Source: an uncultured Clostridia bacterium (GTDB lineage: Bacteria > Bacillota > Clostridia > Oscillospirales > Acutalibacteraceae). Taken from it: 64,000 nt of DNA. A program made the position numbers and the translations under genes. The notes under the pieces are model-generated. The model did no database searches. It worked only from the letters and a program-made list of their open reading frames with translations, and was not told the DNA's origin. Location of the stretch: positions 310,001-374,000 of the forward strand of contig CALWVT010000001.1 in the NCBI GenBank assembly GCA_944385055.1, in the 5' to 3' direction. Numbering within the stretch: the first letter of the stretch is position 1; each line of letters opens with the position of its first letter. Shown here one piece after another: positions 25,611-33,745 of this stretch.

Positions 25611-27692
25611 ATGGACAAGTACACGGGCAAACGTCTCGACGGCCGGTATGAGATTCACGAGCTGGTGGGCGTTGGCGGTATGGCTTGGGTGTATCGCGGC
25701 TATGATCTGCTGGAACAGCGGGTCGTGGCGGTGAAAATCTTGAAAGATGAGTTTTTGCACAACGCGGAATTCATCCGCCGTTTTAAGAATGAAAGCAAAG
25801 CAATCGCGCTGCTCTCCCATCCCAACATCATTAAGGTTTATGATGTGAGTTTTGGAGACCAGATCCAATACATCGTAGAGGAATTTATCGACGGGATAAC
25901 ACTGCGCCAGTATCTGGATCAGCAGACGAAAGTTAATCTTCCGGAAGCCGTCCATTTTACCATGGAAATCCTGGATGCGCTGCAGCATGCGCATGCGCGC
26001 GGGATTGTGCACCGCGATATCAAACCGCAGAATATCATGGTTTTGCCGAACGGTCATATTATCGTTACCGATTTTGGAATTGCCCGCTTCGCACGCAGCG
26101 AAACGCGCACCATTACCGACAAGGCGATTGGTTCGGTGCATTATATTGCGCCCGAACAGGCGCGCGGGGACTTAACCGACGAAAAGGCGGATATTTACTC
26201 TGTCGGCGTTATGCTGTATGAAATGACGACGGGCCAGCTGCCGTTTGAAGCCGAAAACGCCGTTTCCGTTGCCATCATGCAGCTGCAGAACGACCCGCGC
26301 CCGCCGCGGGACATTAACCCGAATATTCCGCGCGGCCTCGAGGAGATTACCCTGAAAGCCATGCAGAAGGATCCCGCCCAGCGGTACCAGTCGGCCGGCG
26401 AAATGCTGGAAGCGCTGCGTGCGCTTGTGCAGAATCCCGGCATTACATTTAACTACAATTATTTTGTCGATGATACGCCTACGCGCTACATTGCCATGGA
26501 CGATTCGATCCGTTCGGATGGACAGAATCCGTACGGCGATGACTATGGCTACACGGAGGAAGGGGAGACGCCGGAAAGGCCGGCGCATAAGAAAAAGAAA
26601 CGCAATAAGATTCCGTTTATCATTACCGGCATAGCTGCCGCATTTGCAGTTGTGCTGATTTGCCTGGCTTTTGCGGGGGTCTTCCGCAGCTGTTCGACGC
26701 AGACCGTGACGCTTGACAATTTTGTCGGAAGACTTTTAGAGGATGTACAGAACAATAACCCCAACCACTTCCAGTTTGTAATCGTTGCCGACACCGACAG
26801 CGAGGAGCCGGAAGGGACTATCACGAATCAAAACCCGCAAGCCGGTACGCAGGTGGAAGCCGGTGCTTCCATCACACTGGAAGTTGCCCAATCAAGCGAC
26901 GAAACGACCGTGCCGGATATTCGCAATCAAACACGAGAACAGGCGCAGTCCACACTCGAGCAGAACGGCCTGGTTGCCCGGTTTGAGGAGCAGGCGGACG
27001 ATGACGTCGAAGAAGGACACGTCATTTCCGTTTCGCCGGAGGTTGGTTCTCCGATCCAGCGCGGGGAGACCGTGACGGTGCAGATCAGCACAGGGCCGGA
27101 GGAGATTACCGTCCCGAATGTCGTTGGTGATACCCTTTCCGCTGCCACACAGGCTTTGGAGGCGGAAGGGTTTGTGGTCGATTCGCAGCCGCAGGACGAT
27201 ACCGGGAAAGACGAGAACATCGTTGTCTCTACGACGCCGGCCGCAGGGACCAGCGGCAAGAAGGGCGATACGGTTACGGTCTATTACAGTTCCGGGAAGA
27301 ATGAAAAGACCATTCAGATTGTGATTCCGCTGCCGTCGAATGTCTCCCATGATGTGGCGCTGCGGTATTATCTTGACGGCGAGCAGGCCGGCAGTGCGAC
27401 GGTCAATCCTTCTTATAACAATACCTGGACGCATGAAATTACGGGCAGCAATACCCAGACGCTGACCGTGGAACTCGATGGGCAGCAGTACGCGACCTAC
27501 CGGCTGGACTTTAATGCGGGTTCTTACTCGCTGACCTGGCAGGGCAGTTATGTGGACCAGCAAACGCCTTCGCAACCGCCGCAATCACAGCCGGAAAGTG
27601 AGCCGGATTCGTCACAGCCGGAAACGCCGTCGACTTCTTCCGAACCGGCCGATCCGCTTCCGGCAACGTCCAGTGAGGGGGCCGAGCCGTAA
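25611..27692 (+). CDS. prkC: PASTA-domain serine/threonine protein kinase
   Basis: This membrane kinase senses cell-wall fragments. The cytosolic kinase domain covers about residues 12-275 (K42, HRD with D136, DFG with D154, APE near 180). A Lys-rich stretch and one membrane segment (about 334-357) follow, then three PASTA repeats (about 364-427, 432-497, 499-563). Beyond these is an extra beta-rich domain of about 85 residues and a Pro/Ser/Glu-rich tail. The start follows GGGAGG. It is paired with prpC, as in Bacillus. Confidence 0.95.
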   Translation: MDKYTGKRLDGRYEIHELVGVGGMAWVYRGYDLLEQRVVAVKILKDEFLHNAEFIRRFKNESKAIALLSHPNIIKVYDVSFGDQIQYIVEEFIDGITLRQYLDQQTKVNLPEAVHFTMEILDALQHAHARGIVHRDIKPQNIMVLPNGHIIVTDFGIARFARSETRTITDKAIGSVHYIAPEQARGDLTDEKADIYSVGVMLYEMTTGQLPFEAENAVSVAIMQLQNDPRPPRDINPNIPRGLEEITLKAMQKDPAQRYQSAGEMLEALRALVQNPGITFNYNYFVDDTPTRYIAMDDSIRSDGQNPYGDDYGYTEEGETPERPAHKKKKRNKIPFIITGIAAAFAVVLICLAFAGVFRSCSTQTVTLDNFVGRLLEDVQNNNPNHFQFVIVADTDSEEPEGTITNQNPQAGTQVEAGASITLEVAQSSDETTVPDIRNQTREQAQSTLEQNGLVARFEEQADDDVEEGHVISVSPEVGSPIQRGETVTVQISTGPEEITVPNVVGDTLSAATQALEAEGFVVDSQPQDDTGKDENIVVSTTPAAGTSGKKGDTVTVYYSSGKNEKTIQIVIPLPSNVSHDVALRYYLDGEQAGSATVNPSYNNTWTHEITGSNTQTLTVELDGQQYATYRLDFNAGSYSLTWQGSYVDQQTPSQPPQSQPESEPDSSQPETPSTSSEPADPLPATSSEGAEP

Positions 27693-28579
27693 TGGTATGT
27701 TTGACCGGGACGATTCTGCGCAGTTTGAGTGGCTTTTATACCGTAGAGACCGATGAAAGAGCGCTTGTAGAATGCCGCGCGCGCGGCCGGTTCCGCCAGA
27801 CGGGCGAAAAGCCGCTGGTGGGGGACCGTGTAAGGGTGCGTGTCGAGGGAGAAGACGGGTATATTGAAGAGATCCTGCCGCGCCGCAATGCCCTGGTTCG
27901 CCCGCCGGTTGCAAACATCGATCAGCTGCTTTTGGTCGTCTCGATGAAAGACCCTTCCCCCAATACGCTGGTGCTCGACAAAATGATCGCTTTGGCGGAA
28001 AGCCAGCAGATCGAACCGGTCCTCGTGTTTTCCAAGACGGATTTGGAGGATGCCGGGGCGCTTTCCCAATTGTATCACCAGGCGGGCTTTTCCTGTTTCC
28101 CGATTTCTTCGCGGACCGGGGAAGGCGTTGAAGCGCTGCGGCCCGTTTTTGCGGGCAAGGTGACGGTGCTCAGCGGCAATTCGGGCGCGGGGAAATCTTC
28201 TTTGTTAAATGTCCTTTATCCGGAGCTTGCCCTGGAAACCGGGGAGATCAGCCACAAGCTCGGCCGTGGCCGCCACACCACTCGTCAGGTGACATTTTAT
28301 CATTTGCCGGACGGCGGTCTCGTGGCGGATACGCCCGGCTTTTCGTCGATCGCGCCCGAGCGGTACGAGCAGTGGGATAAAGCGAAGCTCGCAGAGTATT
28401 TCCGCGAATTTCGCCCGTATTTGACACAGTGCCAGTTTTCCGGCTGTTCACACGTCCGCGAAAAGGGGTGTGCGGTCTTGCAGGCTGTGCAGGAAGGAAA
28501 AATTGCCGCTTCCCGCCACGCCAGTTACGTGGCAATGTTTGAAGAATTGAAAGAGGTTAAGGAGTGGGATAAAAAATGA
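27692..28579 (+). CDS. rsgA: ribosome small subunit-dependent GTPase RsgA
   Basis: This circularly permuted GTPase acts late in 30S assembly. The OB-fold N-terminus is followed by G motifs in permuted order: FSKTDLED (G4), GNSGAGKSSLLN (G1), then DTPGF (G3). A C-terminal zinc-knuckle (CQFSGCSHVREKGC) completes the 295 residues. Its ATG shares a base with the prkC stop (TAATG), so the two are coupled. Confidence 0.96.
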   Translation: MVCLTGTILRSLSGFYTVETDERALVECRARGRFRQTGEKPLVGDRVRVRVEGEDGYIEEILPRRNALVRPPVANIDQLLLVVSMKDPSPNTLVLDKMIALAESQQIEPVLVFSKTDLEDAGALSQLYHQAGFSCFPISSRTGEGVEALRPVFAGKVTVLSGNSGAGKSSLLNVLYPELALETGEISHKLGRGRHTTRQVTFYHLPDGGLVADTPGFSSIAPERYEQWDKAKLAEYFREFRPYLTQCQFSGCSHVREKGCAVLQAVQEGKIAASRHASYVAMFEELKEVKEWDKK

Positions 28580-29214
28580 AGCAGTGCATTGTCGTGGGTT
28601 CCGGCCCGGTGAAAAGCCTGTCGGTCTTTGAGGAATACGACGCAAAGAACGCATTCGTCATCTGCGCAGATGGCGGTTTGGATACGGCGCTGGCCGCCAA
28701 AGTCAAGCCGAACGTTGTCATTGGGGACTTCGATTCTGCCAAGTCTTCACCGCCGGCCAATACCGAAACAATCCGTCTTTTGCGTGAGAAAGACGATACC
28801 GATATGATCTCCGCCGTGAAGGAAGGTTTGCGCCGCGGGTACAATGACTTTGTCCTTTTGGGCGCAATGGGCGGCCGGTTTGACCACATGTATGCCAATA
28901 TCTGCACGCTGCAGTACATCCTTTCGAAGGGCGGCCGCGGGCTGATGGCGGATAAGGATGAGAAGATTTTCCTGATGCCCGGCGGGCGTCTCCATCTGCG
29001 CGGCATGCGCGGCAATACCGCTTCGGTTTACCCGTTCGGCTGTGCCAACGCGACGGTTTCCTATACGGGCATGAAGTATCCGCTCAACGAAGAGGTCCTC
29101 ACGATCCCGGAGCCGCGGGGTACGAGCAACATCATCGATTCGGATGATGCGACGATTACGGTCCTTTCCGGACAGATTTTAATCTATGTGATCAATGCGG
29201 ACGCCGTAAAATAA
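28576..29214 (+). CDS. thiN: thiamine diphosphokinase
   Basis: This enzyme transfers pyrophosphate from ATP to thiamine. The family signature ICADGGLDTALAAKVKPNVVIGDFDS is near the N-terminus, and the DDTDMISAVKEG and LGAMGGRFDH motifs follow. It has 212 residues. It overlaps rsgA by 4 bp (ATGA). In Bacillus rpe lies between these genes; here it is missing. Confidence 0.95.
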   Translation: MKQCIVVGSGPVKSLSVFEEYDAKNAFVICADGGLDTALAAKVKPNVVIGDFDSAKSSPPANTETIRLLREKDDTDMISAVKEGLRRGYNDFVLLGAMGGRFDHMYANICTLQYILSKGGRGLMADKDEKIFLMPGGRLHLRGMRGNTASVYPFGCANATVSYTGMKYPLNEEVLTIPEPRGTSNIIDSDDATITVLSGQILIYVINADAVK

Positions 29215-29275
29215 TTGCACCTTTTTTCTTCACCGCGTATATACTGGGGTATCAACCGGGAAAGGCGGTGGATCC

Positions 29276-29446
29276 ATGCGTGGGCGTTTTGCGCAGTGCC
29301 GTGCGAGCATGCGGGGGAAAGGCGTGCCTTGTGCCGTAGCCTTTGGGGTTGGGCTGGCCGTTTCGTGCTTTTGCCCGACCGGGCTGATACTGTTCCTTGT
29401 TGCAGTCATCCTGGTTTGTTTAGGCATATCGATTCTTTGCCGCTAA
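29276..29446 (+). CDS. small hydrophobic protein between thiN and spoVM
   Basis: A 56-codon frame starts at an ATG 6 bp after AAAGGCGGTG. It encodes a short basic N-terminus (MRGRFAQCRASMRGKG) and then a hydrophobic, Cys-rich region from about residue 17 to 55 that could form one or two membrane spans. It ends 13 bp before spoVM. A second Met at residue 12 could be the start. I know no function; the position suggests co-expression with spoVM (inference). Confidence 0.65.
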   Translation: MRGRFAQCRASMRGKGVPCAVAFGVGLAVSCFCPTGLILFLVAVILVCLGISILCR

Positions 29447-29459
29447 GGAGGATTTTCTG

Positions 29460-29555
29460 ATGAAAGTTGTCGTGGTGCACAGTCCGAAATTCCTGGCCTT
29501 TTTCCTGCGCAAATATTTTCATATTCAAAAGACGCAGCCGCAGCAGCCGTCTTAA
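29460..29555 (+). CDS. spoVM: stage V sporulation protein M (SpoVM), 31 residues
   Basis: A perfect AAGGAGG lies 8 bp before the ATG. The peptide starts MKVVVVHSPKFLAFFLRKYF and ends in a polar tail. This has the shape of SpoVM: a very short amphipathic helix with the conserved Pro after Ser/Leu, Lys-Phe-Leu and a basic pair. SpoVM binds the convex forespore membrane and anchors SpoIVA. Its place after thiN is the same as in Bacillus, and sipL-spoIVA follow. The five-residue C-terminal extension is unusual. Confidence 0.88.
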   Translation: MKVVVVHSPKFLAFFLRKYFHIQKTQPQQPS

Positions 29556-29579
29556 CGTGCGCTGCTCCGCTCTCTTTTC

Positions 29580-29620
29580 GCGCCGCCCCGGCCGTTTGGC
29601 TGGGGCGGCGCTTTTTCTTT
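29580..29620 (+). terminator. terminator after spoVM
   Basis: GCGCCGCCCC pairs with GGGGCGGCGC around an inner GCC/GGC hairpin, followed by TTTTTCTTTT. It closes the yicC-to-spoVM supercluster. Confidence 0.9.
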
Positions 29621-29702
29621 TCGGACATTTTCGGCTTTCTGAATTCATAATTATGGATGTCCAAGAATACTAGTGAAACAGAAACGAAAAGGAGAGATTC
29701 AG

Positions 29703-31226
29703 ATGACGCTCAATAGAGAGGTGCTTTCCGCCAGCGAGGCCGTGTACGACGGATGTCAGGAACAGCCGATCGATCTAGATATCAGCTTGCCGGATTATTG
29801 CCCGGACATTCAAAGGGTACTCAAATGCCAGGTGATCCCCTGCATTGCTTCGCGCAATGTGTCCGGTGACCGTTTGGAAATTGAAGGGACTTACACCGTA
29901 CGCGTCTATTATTTGGACGCGGCCGGCAGCCGGGTGCGCTGCTATACGACGGAGGGGACATATTTATCGTCCGCCACACTGAAGCGCTCCGTTGAGCAGG
30001 CAAGAATCTACGCATCCGCGCACATGGAATATCTCAACTGCAGGCCGACGAGTCCCCGGCGCTTAGATATTCACGGCGCCTTTTCGGTTTGTGCCCGCGT
30101 GTATGGACGTTCCGATTTTGAAGTTCTTTCTTCCATTGAAGGGGAAGGGCTGGAGCAGCAGCAGGGGACATTTTCGTACATAGCCTGTACCGGATTTTCC
30201 CAGCAGCCGTTTACGGTGGAGGATTCCCTGCAATTGCCCTCCAGCAAGCTGCCCGCCGAAATGATCCTGCGCACACAGGCCGCGGTCGTCCTGCAAAAGG
30301 TTGAGCCCATGCAGGGGCAGGTAATGGCGGTGGGCGAGGTTCGCCTGCGCATCCTTTATACGCCGGTCGAAGAGGGGACACAGCCGGAGAGTATGGATTA
30401 TGAACTGCCATTTACGCAGCCTTTGGATTGTGCGGGGATGCAGGAACAAGCGCAGTGCCAGGTACAAATCAGCGTGTCCGGTGTGGAAGTGCAGGTGCAT
30501 GCCGACTTTTCCGGGGAGAGCACGACTTTTGAAACACGTGTGCGCCTTTTTGCATGCGTTACCTGCTATGCGCCGCAGAGCGTGCAAATTTTAAAGGATG
30601 CCTATTCCTGCCGTTATGAAATGCAGATTACCCGCAGCCAGAAGACCCTGGAAAGCCTGTCTGCGCTCATCGATGATTCCTGCATGCACCGCTTCCGTGT
30701 TGAATGCGACAGCCATCTAAAACAGGTGCTGGACCTTTGGTGTGAGCCATGCACCGTGTCGGCCAGCGTGGAAAATGGGGAAGTGCAGTTTCGTGGGAAG
30801 CTGACGGTCTGTGTGCTTGCTTTAAATGAAGAAAATCAACCGTTCTATTTTGAGCGTGCAAGCGAGTTTACGTGCTCGAAGCCGGTGGAGGCGGAAGGGG
30901 AAACGCGCTGTTTCGCACAGGCACAGCAGCTGGGGGTCAGCTACCATTTGGTCGGTTCCGCCATGGAGATCGGCGTGGAAATTGGGCTGAGCGCAGCCGT
31001 TTTCTCTTTGCAGCCGTGCGCGTTTATCACAAACCTTACGGAAGACGAGACGCACCCGCGCACCCAGGACCGGGCGGCCGCGCTGTGCATCTATTTTGCA
31101 AAGTCCGGGGAAGATCTTTGGGAGATTGCCCGCCGGTACTGTACGAGCGTGCAAGCCATCCGTGAGGAGAATGGGATCGAGGGCGACCGCGTAGAGGAGC
31201 GCTGTATGCTCTTAATTCCAATGTAA
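29703..31226 (+). CDS. sipL: SipL-like spore coat morphogenetic protein (DUF3794 + LysM)
   Basis: The 507-residue protein contains repeated DUF3794-type segments (for example ISLPDYCPDIQRVLKC near the N-terminus) and a C-terminal LysM domain (about residues 462-507). In Clostridioides difficile, SipL has this architecture and binds SpoIVA through LysM to attach the coat. Here the gene lies 34 bp upstream of spoIVA, which strongly supports the role. AAGGAGAGA precedes the ATG. No membrane segment is seen. Confidence 0.88.
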   Translation: MTLNREVLSASEAVYDGCQEQPIDLDISLPDYCPDIQRVLKCQVIPCIASRNVSGDRLEIEGTYTVRVYYLDAAGSRVRCYTTEGTYLSSATLKRSVEQARIYASAHMEYLNCRPTSPRRLDIHGAFSVCARVYGRSDFEVLSSIEGEGLEQQQGTFSYIACTGFSQQPFTVEDSLQLPSSKLPAEMILRTQAAVVLQKVEPMQGQVMAVGEVRLRILYTPVEEGTQPESMDYELPFTQPLDCAGMQEQAQCQVQISVSGVEVQVHADFSGESTTFETRVRLFACVTCYAPQSVQILKDAYSCRYEMQITRSQKTLESLSALIDDSCMHRFRVECDSHLKQVLDLWCEPCTVSASVENGEVQFRGKLTVCVLALNEENQPFYFERASEFTCSKPVEAEGETRCFAQAQQLGVSYHLVGSAMEIGVEIGLSAAVFSLQPCAFITNLTEDETHPRTQDRAAALCIYFAKSGEDLWEIARRYCTSVQAIREENGIEGDRVEERCMLLIPM

Positions 31227-31260
31227 ACGCACGCACACAAAGAGCACAGGAGGATTGCAA

Positions 31261-32739
31261 ATGGAAGCGCAGAATATTTACAGGGATATTGCCGAACGCA
31301 CAAACGGCGATATTTACATCGGGGTCGTCGGCCCCGTACGAACCGGGAAATCCACTTTTATCAAGAAGTTTATGGACACCGTCGTCATCCCGAATATTGA
31401 GGAAGAGGCCAAAAAGGACCGTGCCGTCGACGAATTGCCACAGTCCGCGGCGGGCCGCACCATTATGACGACGGAGCCCAAATTCATTCCGGAGCAGGCT
31501 GTCCGCGTGACGATTGGGGAGACGGCATCCTTTTCCGTCCGGCTGATCGACTGCGTCGGGTACATCGTGCCGAGCGCGCTGGGGTATATTGAGGGCGATT
31601 CCCCGCGCATGGTCATGACACCGTGGTTCGATGAGCCGGTCCCCTTCAATATGGCGGCGGAAATCGGTACCAAAAAGGTCATTACCGAACACAGTACGAT
31701 CGGCCTTGTCGTTACAACGGATGGTACGATCAGCGACATCCCGCGCGAGGAATACGAGGACGCCGAGGAGCGCGTGGTGGCGGAACTGAAATCCATCCAG
31801 AAACCGTTTATTATCCTTTTGAATTCCGCTGATCCGCAGGCGCCGGAGACGCAGCAGCTCGCCCAGCAGCTCGCGGAAAAATATCAGGTGAGCGTGATGG
31901 CGGTCAACTGCCTGGAACTGACCGAGCAGGAGATTCGGGAGATCTTATCGAATGTTCTCTTTGAATTCCCCGTTCAGGAAATCCGCGTCGAGATGCCGCA
32001 TTGGGTCACGACCTTGGAAAAAGATCATTGGCTGCGCACAGCGGTTTACGAAGCCATCCGCGAAAGCGCTGCCAAGGTTTCCTGCATCCGTGAAGTGGCA
32101 CAGATGACCGCACAAATCGCACAATGCGAGTATGTGGACAGTGCCCAGATCTGCCAGACCGACCTTGGCACGGGCAAGGTACAGGTGCAGATCCTGCTGG
32201 AGGCATCTCTGTTTTACCGTGTGCTTGGCGAAAAGACCGGCTTTTCCATTGCGAATGAGGAAGATCTTCTGGAGAGCATGCTCAATTTTGCCGCCATGCA
32301 GAAGGAGTACAATAAGATTCGGGACGCTTATCACAGCGTGCAGGAAACCGGGTATGGCATCGTGATGCCGGATGTCGACGAGCTTACGCTGGAAGAACCT
32401 AAAATCATCCGTCAAAGCGGAAAATACGGGATCCGCCTGAAAGCCTGCGCGCCGTCGATCCATATGATGAAAACGCAGATTACAACCGAGATTACGCCTA
32501 TCGTCGGCTCGGAAGCGCAAAGCGAAGAGCTTGTCAGCTATCTGCTCAAAGAATTTGAGGAGGACCCGACAAAAATCTGGGAATCCAATATCTTTGGGAA
32601 AAGCCTGCATGAGCTGGTCAACGAGGGCATGCATAATAAGCTCTACCGCATGCCGCAGGATGCACGCGAAAAGGTGCGGGAAACCATCGAACGGATTATC
32701 AACGATGGCTGCAATGGGCTTATTTGTATTATCCTATAA
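31261..32739 (+). CDS. spoIVA: stage IV sporulation protein A (SpoIVA)
   Basis: This cytoskeletal ATPase polymerises around the forespore to form the basement layer of the coat. The N-terminal ATPase domain has the Walker A motif GPVRTGKST at about residues 22-30, and family blocks run through the 492 residues to the conserved C-terminus GCNGLICIIL. AGGAGG precedes the ATG. It is probably co-transcribed with sipL. A strong terminator follows. Confidence 0.97.
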   Translation: MEAQNIYRDIAERTNGDIYIGVVGPVRTGKSTFIKKFMDTVVIPNIEEEAKKDRAVDELPQSAAGRTIMTTEPKFIPEQAVRVTIGETASFSVRLIDCVGYIVPSALGYIEGDSPRMVMTPWFDEPVPFNMAAEIGTKKVITEHSTIGLVVTTDGTISDIPREEYEDAEERVVAELKSIQKPFIILLNSADPQAPETQQLAQQLAEKYQVSVMAVNCLELTEQEIREILSNVLFEFPVQEIRVEMPHWVTTLEKDHWLRTAVYEAIRESAAKVSCIREVAQMTAQIAQCEYVDSAQICQTDLGTGKVQVQILLEASLFYRVLGEKTGFSIANEEDLLESMLNFAAMQKEYNKIRDAYHSVQETGYGIVMPDVDELTLEEPKIIRQSGKYGIRLKACAPSIHMMKTQITTEITPIVGSEAQSEELVSYLLKEFEEDPTKIWESNIFGKSLHELVNEGMHNKLYRMPQDAREKVRETIERIINDGCNGLICIIL

Positions 32740-32750
32740 AACGCAATCGC

Positions 32751-32790
32751 ATCGGGCTTCTGCCGCTTTGGGTAGAAGCCCGATTTTTCT
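32751..32790 (+). terminator. terminator after spoIVA
   Basis: ATCGGGCTTCT pairs perfectly with AGAAGCCCGAT, followed by TTTTCTT. The T tract touches the -35 box of the next promoter. Confidence 0.92.
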
Positions 32791-32818
32791 TGCATTCCGG
32801 GGAGAAACCCGATATAAT
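32790..32818 (+). promoter_or_regulatory. promoter for nfnA-nfnB
   Basis: TTGCAT and a perfect TATAAT are separated by 17 bp, about 75 bp upstream of nfnA. Confidence 0.75.
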
Positions 32819-32893
32819 AAGACCATATCCGCGCCGGGCCTGCTGGGCCATTGGGTGCGAGAATTCATCCAAAATCCTAGATTGGGGAGTGTC

Positions 32894-33745
32894 ATGATGT
32901 TTCAGATCGTAGAGAAACGCAAACTGAACGATTCGATGACGCTGATGGTCATCGACGCGCCTTTTGTCGCGAAAAAAGCGAAGGCGGGTCAGTTTATCAT
33001 TTTGCGTGTCGATGAATTTGGCGAACGCATCCCGCTGACCGTAGCGGATTATGACCGCGCGCGCGGAACCGTGACGATCATTTATCAGATTGTAGGCCAG
33101 ACCACCATGAAGCTGGATCAACTCAATGTAGGCGATGCGCTCCTGGATTTCATCGGCCCGCTCGGAAAGCCCAGTGAGTTGGAAGGCTATCATCGGGCGG
33201 CTGTCATTGGCGGCGGCGCCGGGTGCGCGATCGCCTGGCCGCAGGCGAAAGCACTGCACGCGATGGGCTGCAAAGTGGATATGATTGCAGGCTTCCGCAC
33301 GAAGGATATCATTATCCTCGAAGACGAGATGCGCGCGGCCAGCGACAACCTGTATTTGATGACGGATGACGGCAGCAACGGCAACAAGGGCTTTACGACG
33401 ACGGCCCTGCAGCAGAACATTGAAAACGGCGCCGATTATGACCTCGTCGTCGCAATCGGACCGCTCGTAATGATGCGTGCGGTGGTCAACGTGACAAAAC
33501 CTTTGGGCATTAAGACGATTGTCAGCATGAACCCGATCATGATCGACGGAACGGGCATGTGCGGCGGCTGCCGTTTGACGGTTGGCGGAAAGACGAAGTT
33601 TGCCTGTGTGGATGGCCCTGATTTTGACGGCTTTGAGGTGGACTTCGATGAGGCCATCCAGCGCGGGCGCACATATTTTGACCAGGAACGCGCCGCGGCG
33701 CGGGAAGAGAGCTGCAAGCTGATGGAGGGTGCAAAAAATGCCTAA
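32894..33745 (+). CDS. nfnA: NADH-dependent ferredoxin:NADP+ oxidoreductase subunit A (FAD/2Fe-2S)
   Basis: This is the smaller subunit of the electron-bifurcating transhydrogenase that couples NADH and reduced ferredoxin to NADP+ reduction. In 283 residues there is an FAD-binding beta barrel, an NAD-binding domain (AAVIGGGAGCAIAWPQAKAL) and a C-terminal [2Fe-2S] site with C-x2-C spaced from a further Cys (MCGGCRLTVGGKTKFAC). Members are also annotated as sulfide dehydrogenase. Two adjacent ATGs follow GGGGAG; either could be used. It overlaps nfnB by 8 bp. Confidence 0.93.
   Translation: MMFQIVEKRKLNDSMTLMVIDAPFVAKKAKAGQFIILRVDEFGERIPLTVADYDRARGTVTIIYQIVGQTTMKLDQLNVGDALLDFIGPLGKPSELEGYHRAAVIGGGAGCAIAWPQAKALHAMGCKVDMIAGFRTKDIIILEDEMRAASDNLYLMTDDGSNGNKGFTTTALQQNIENGADYDLVVAIGPLVMMRAVVNVTKPLGIKTIVSMNPIMIDGTGMCGGCRLTVGGKTKFACVDGPDFDGFEVDFDEAIQRGRTYFDQERAAAREESCKLMEGAKNA

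Noticed and set aside
29215-29460. An 81-codon frame after thiN in another phase
   Set aside because: It has no ribosome-binding site and overlaps the 56-codon frame, which has a good one and a protein-like hydrophobic profile.
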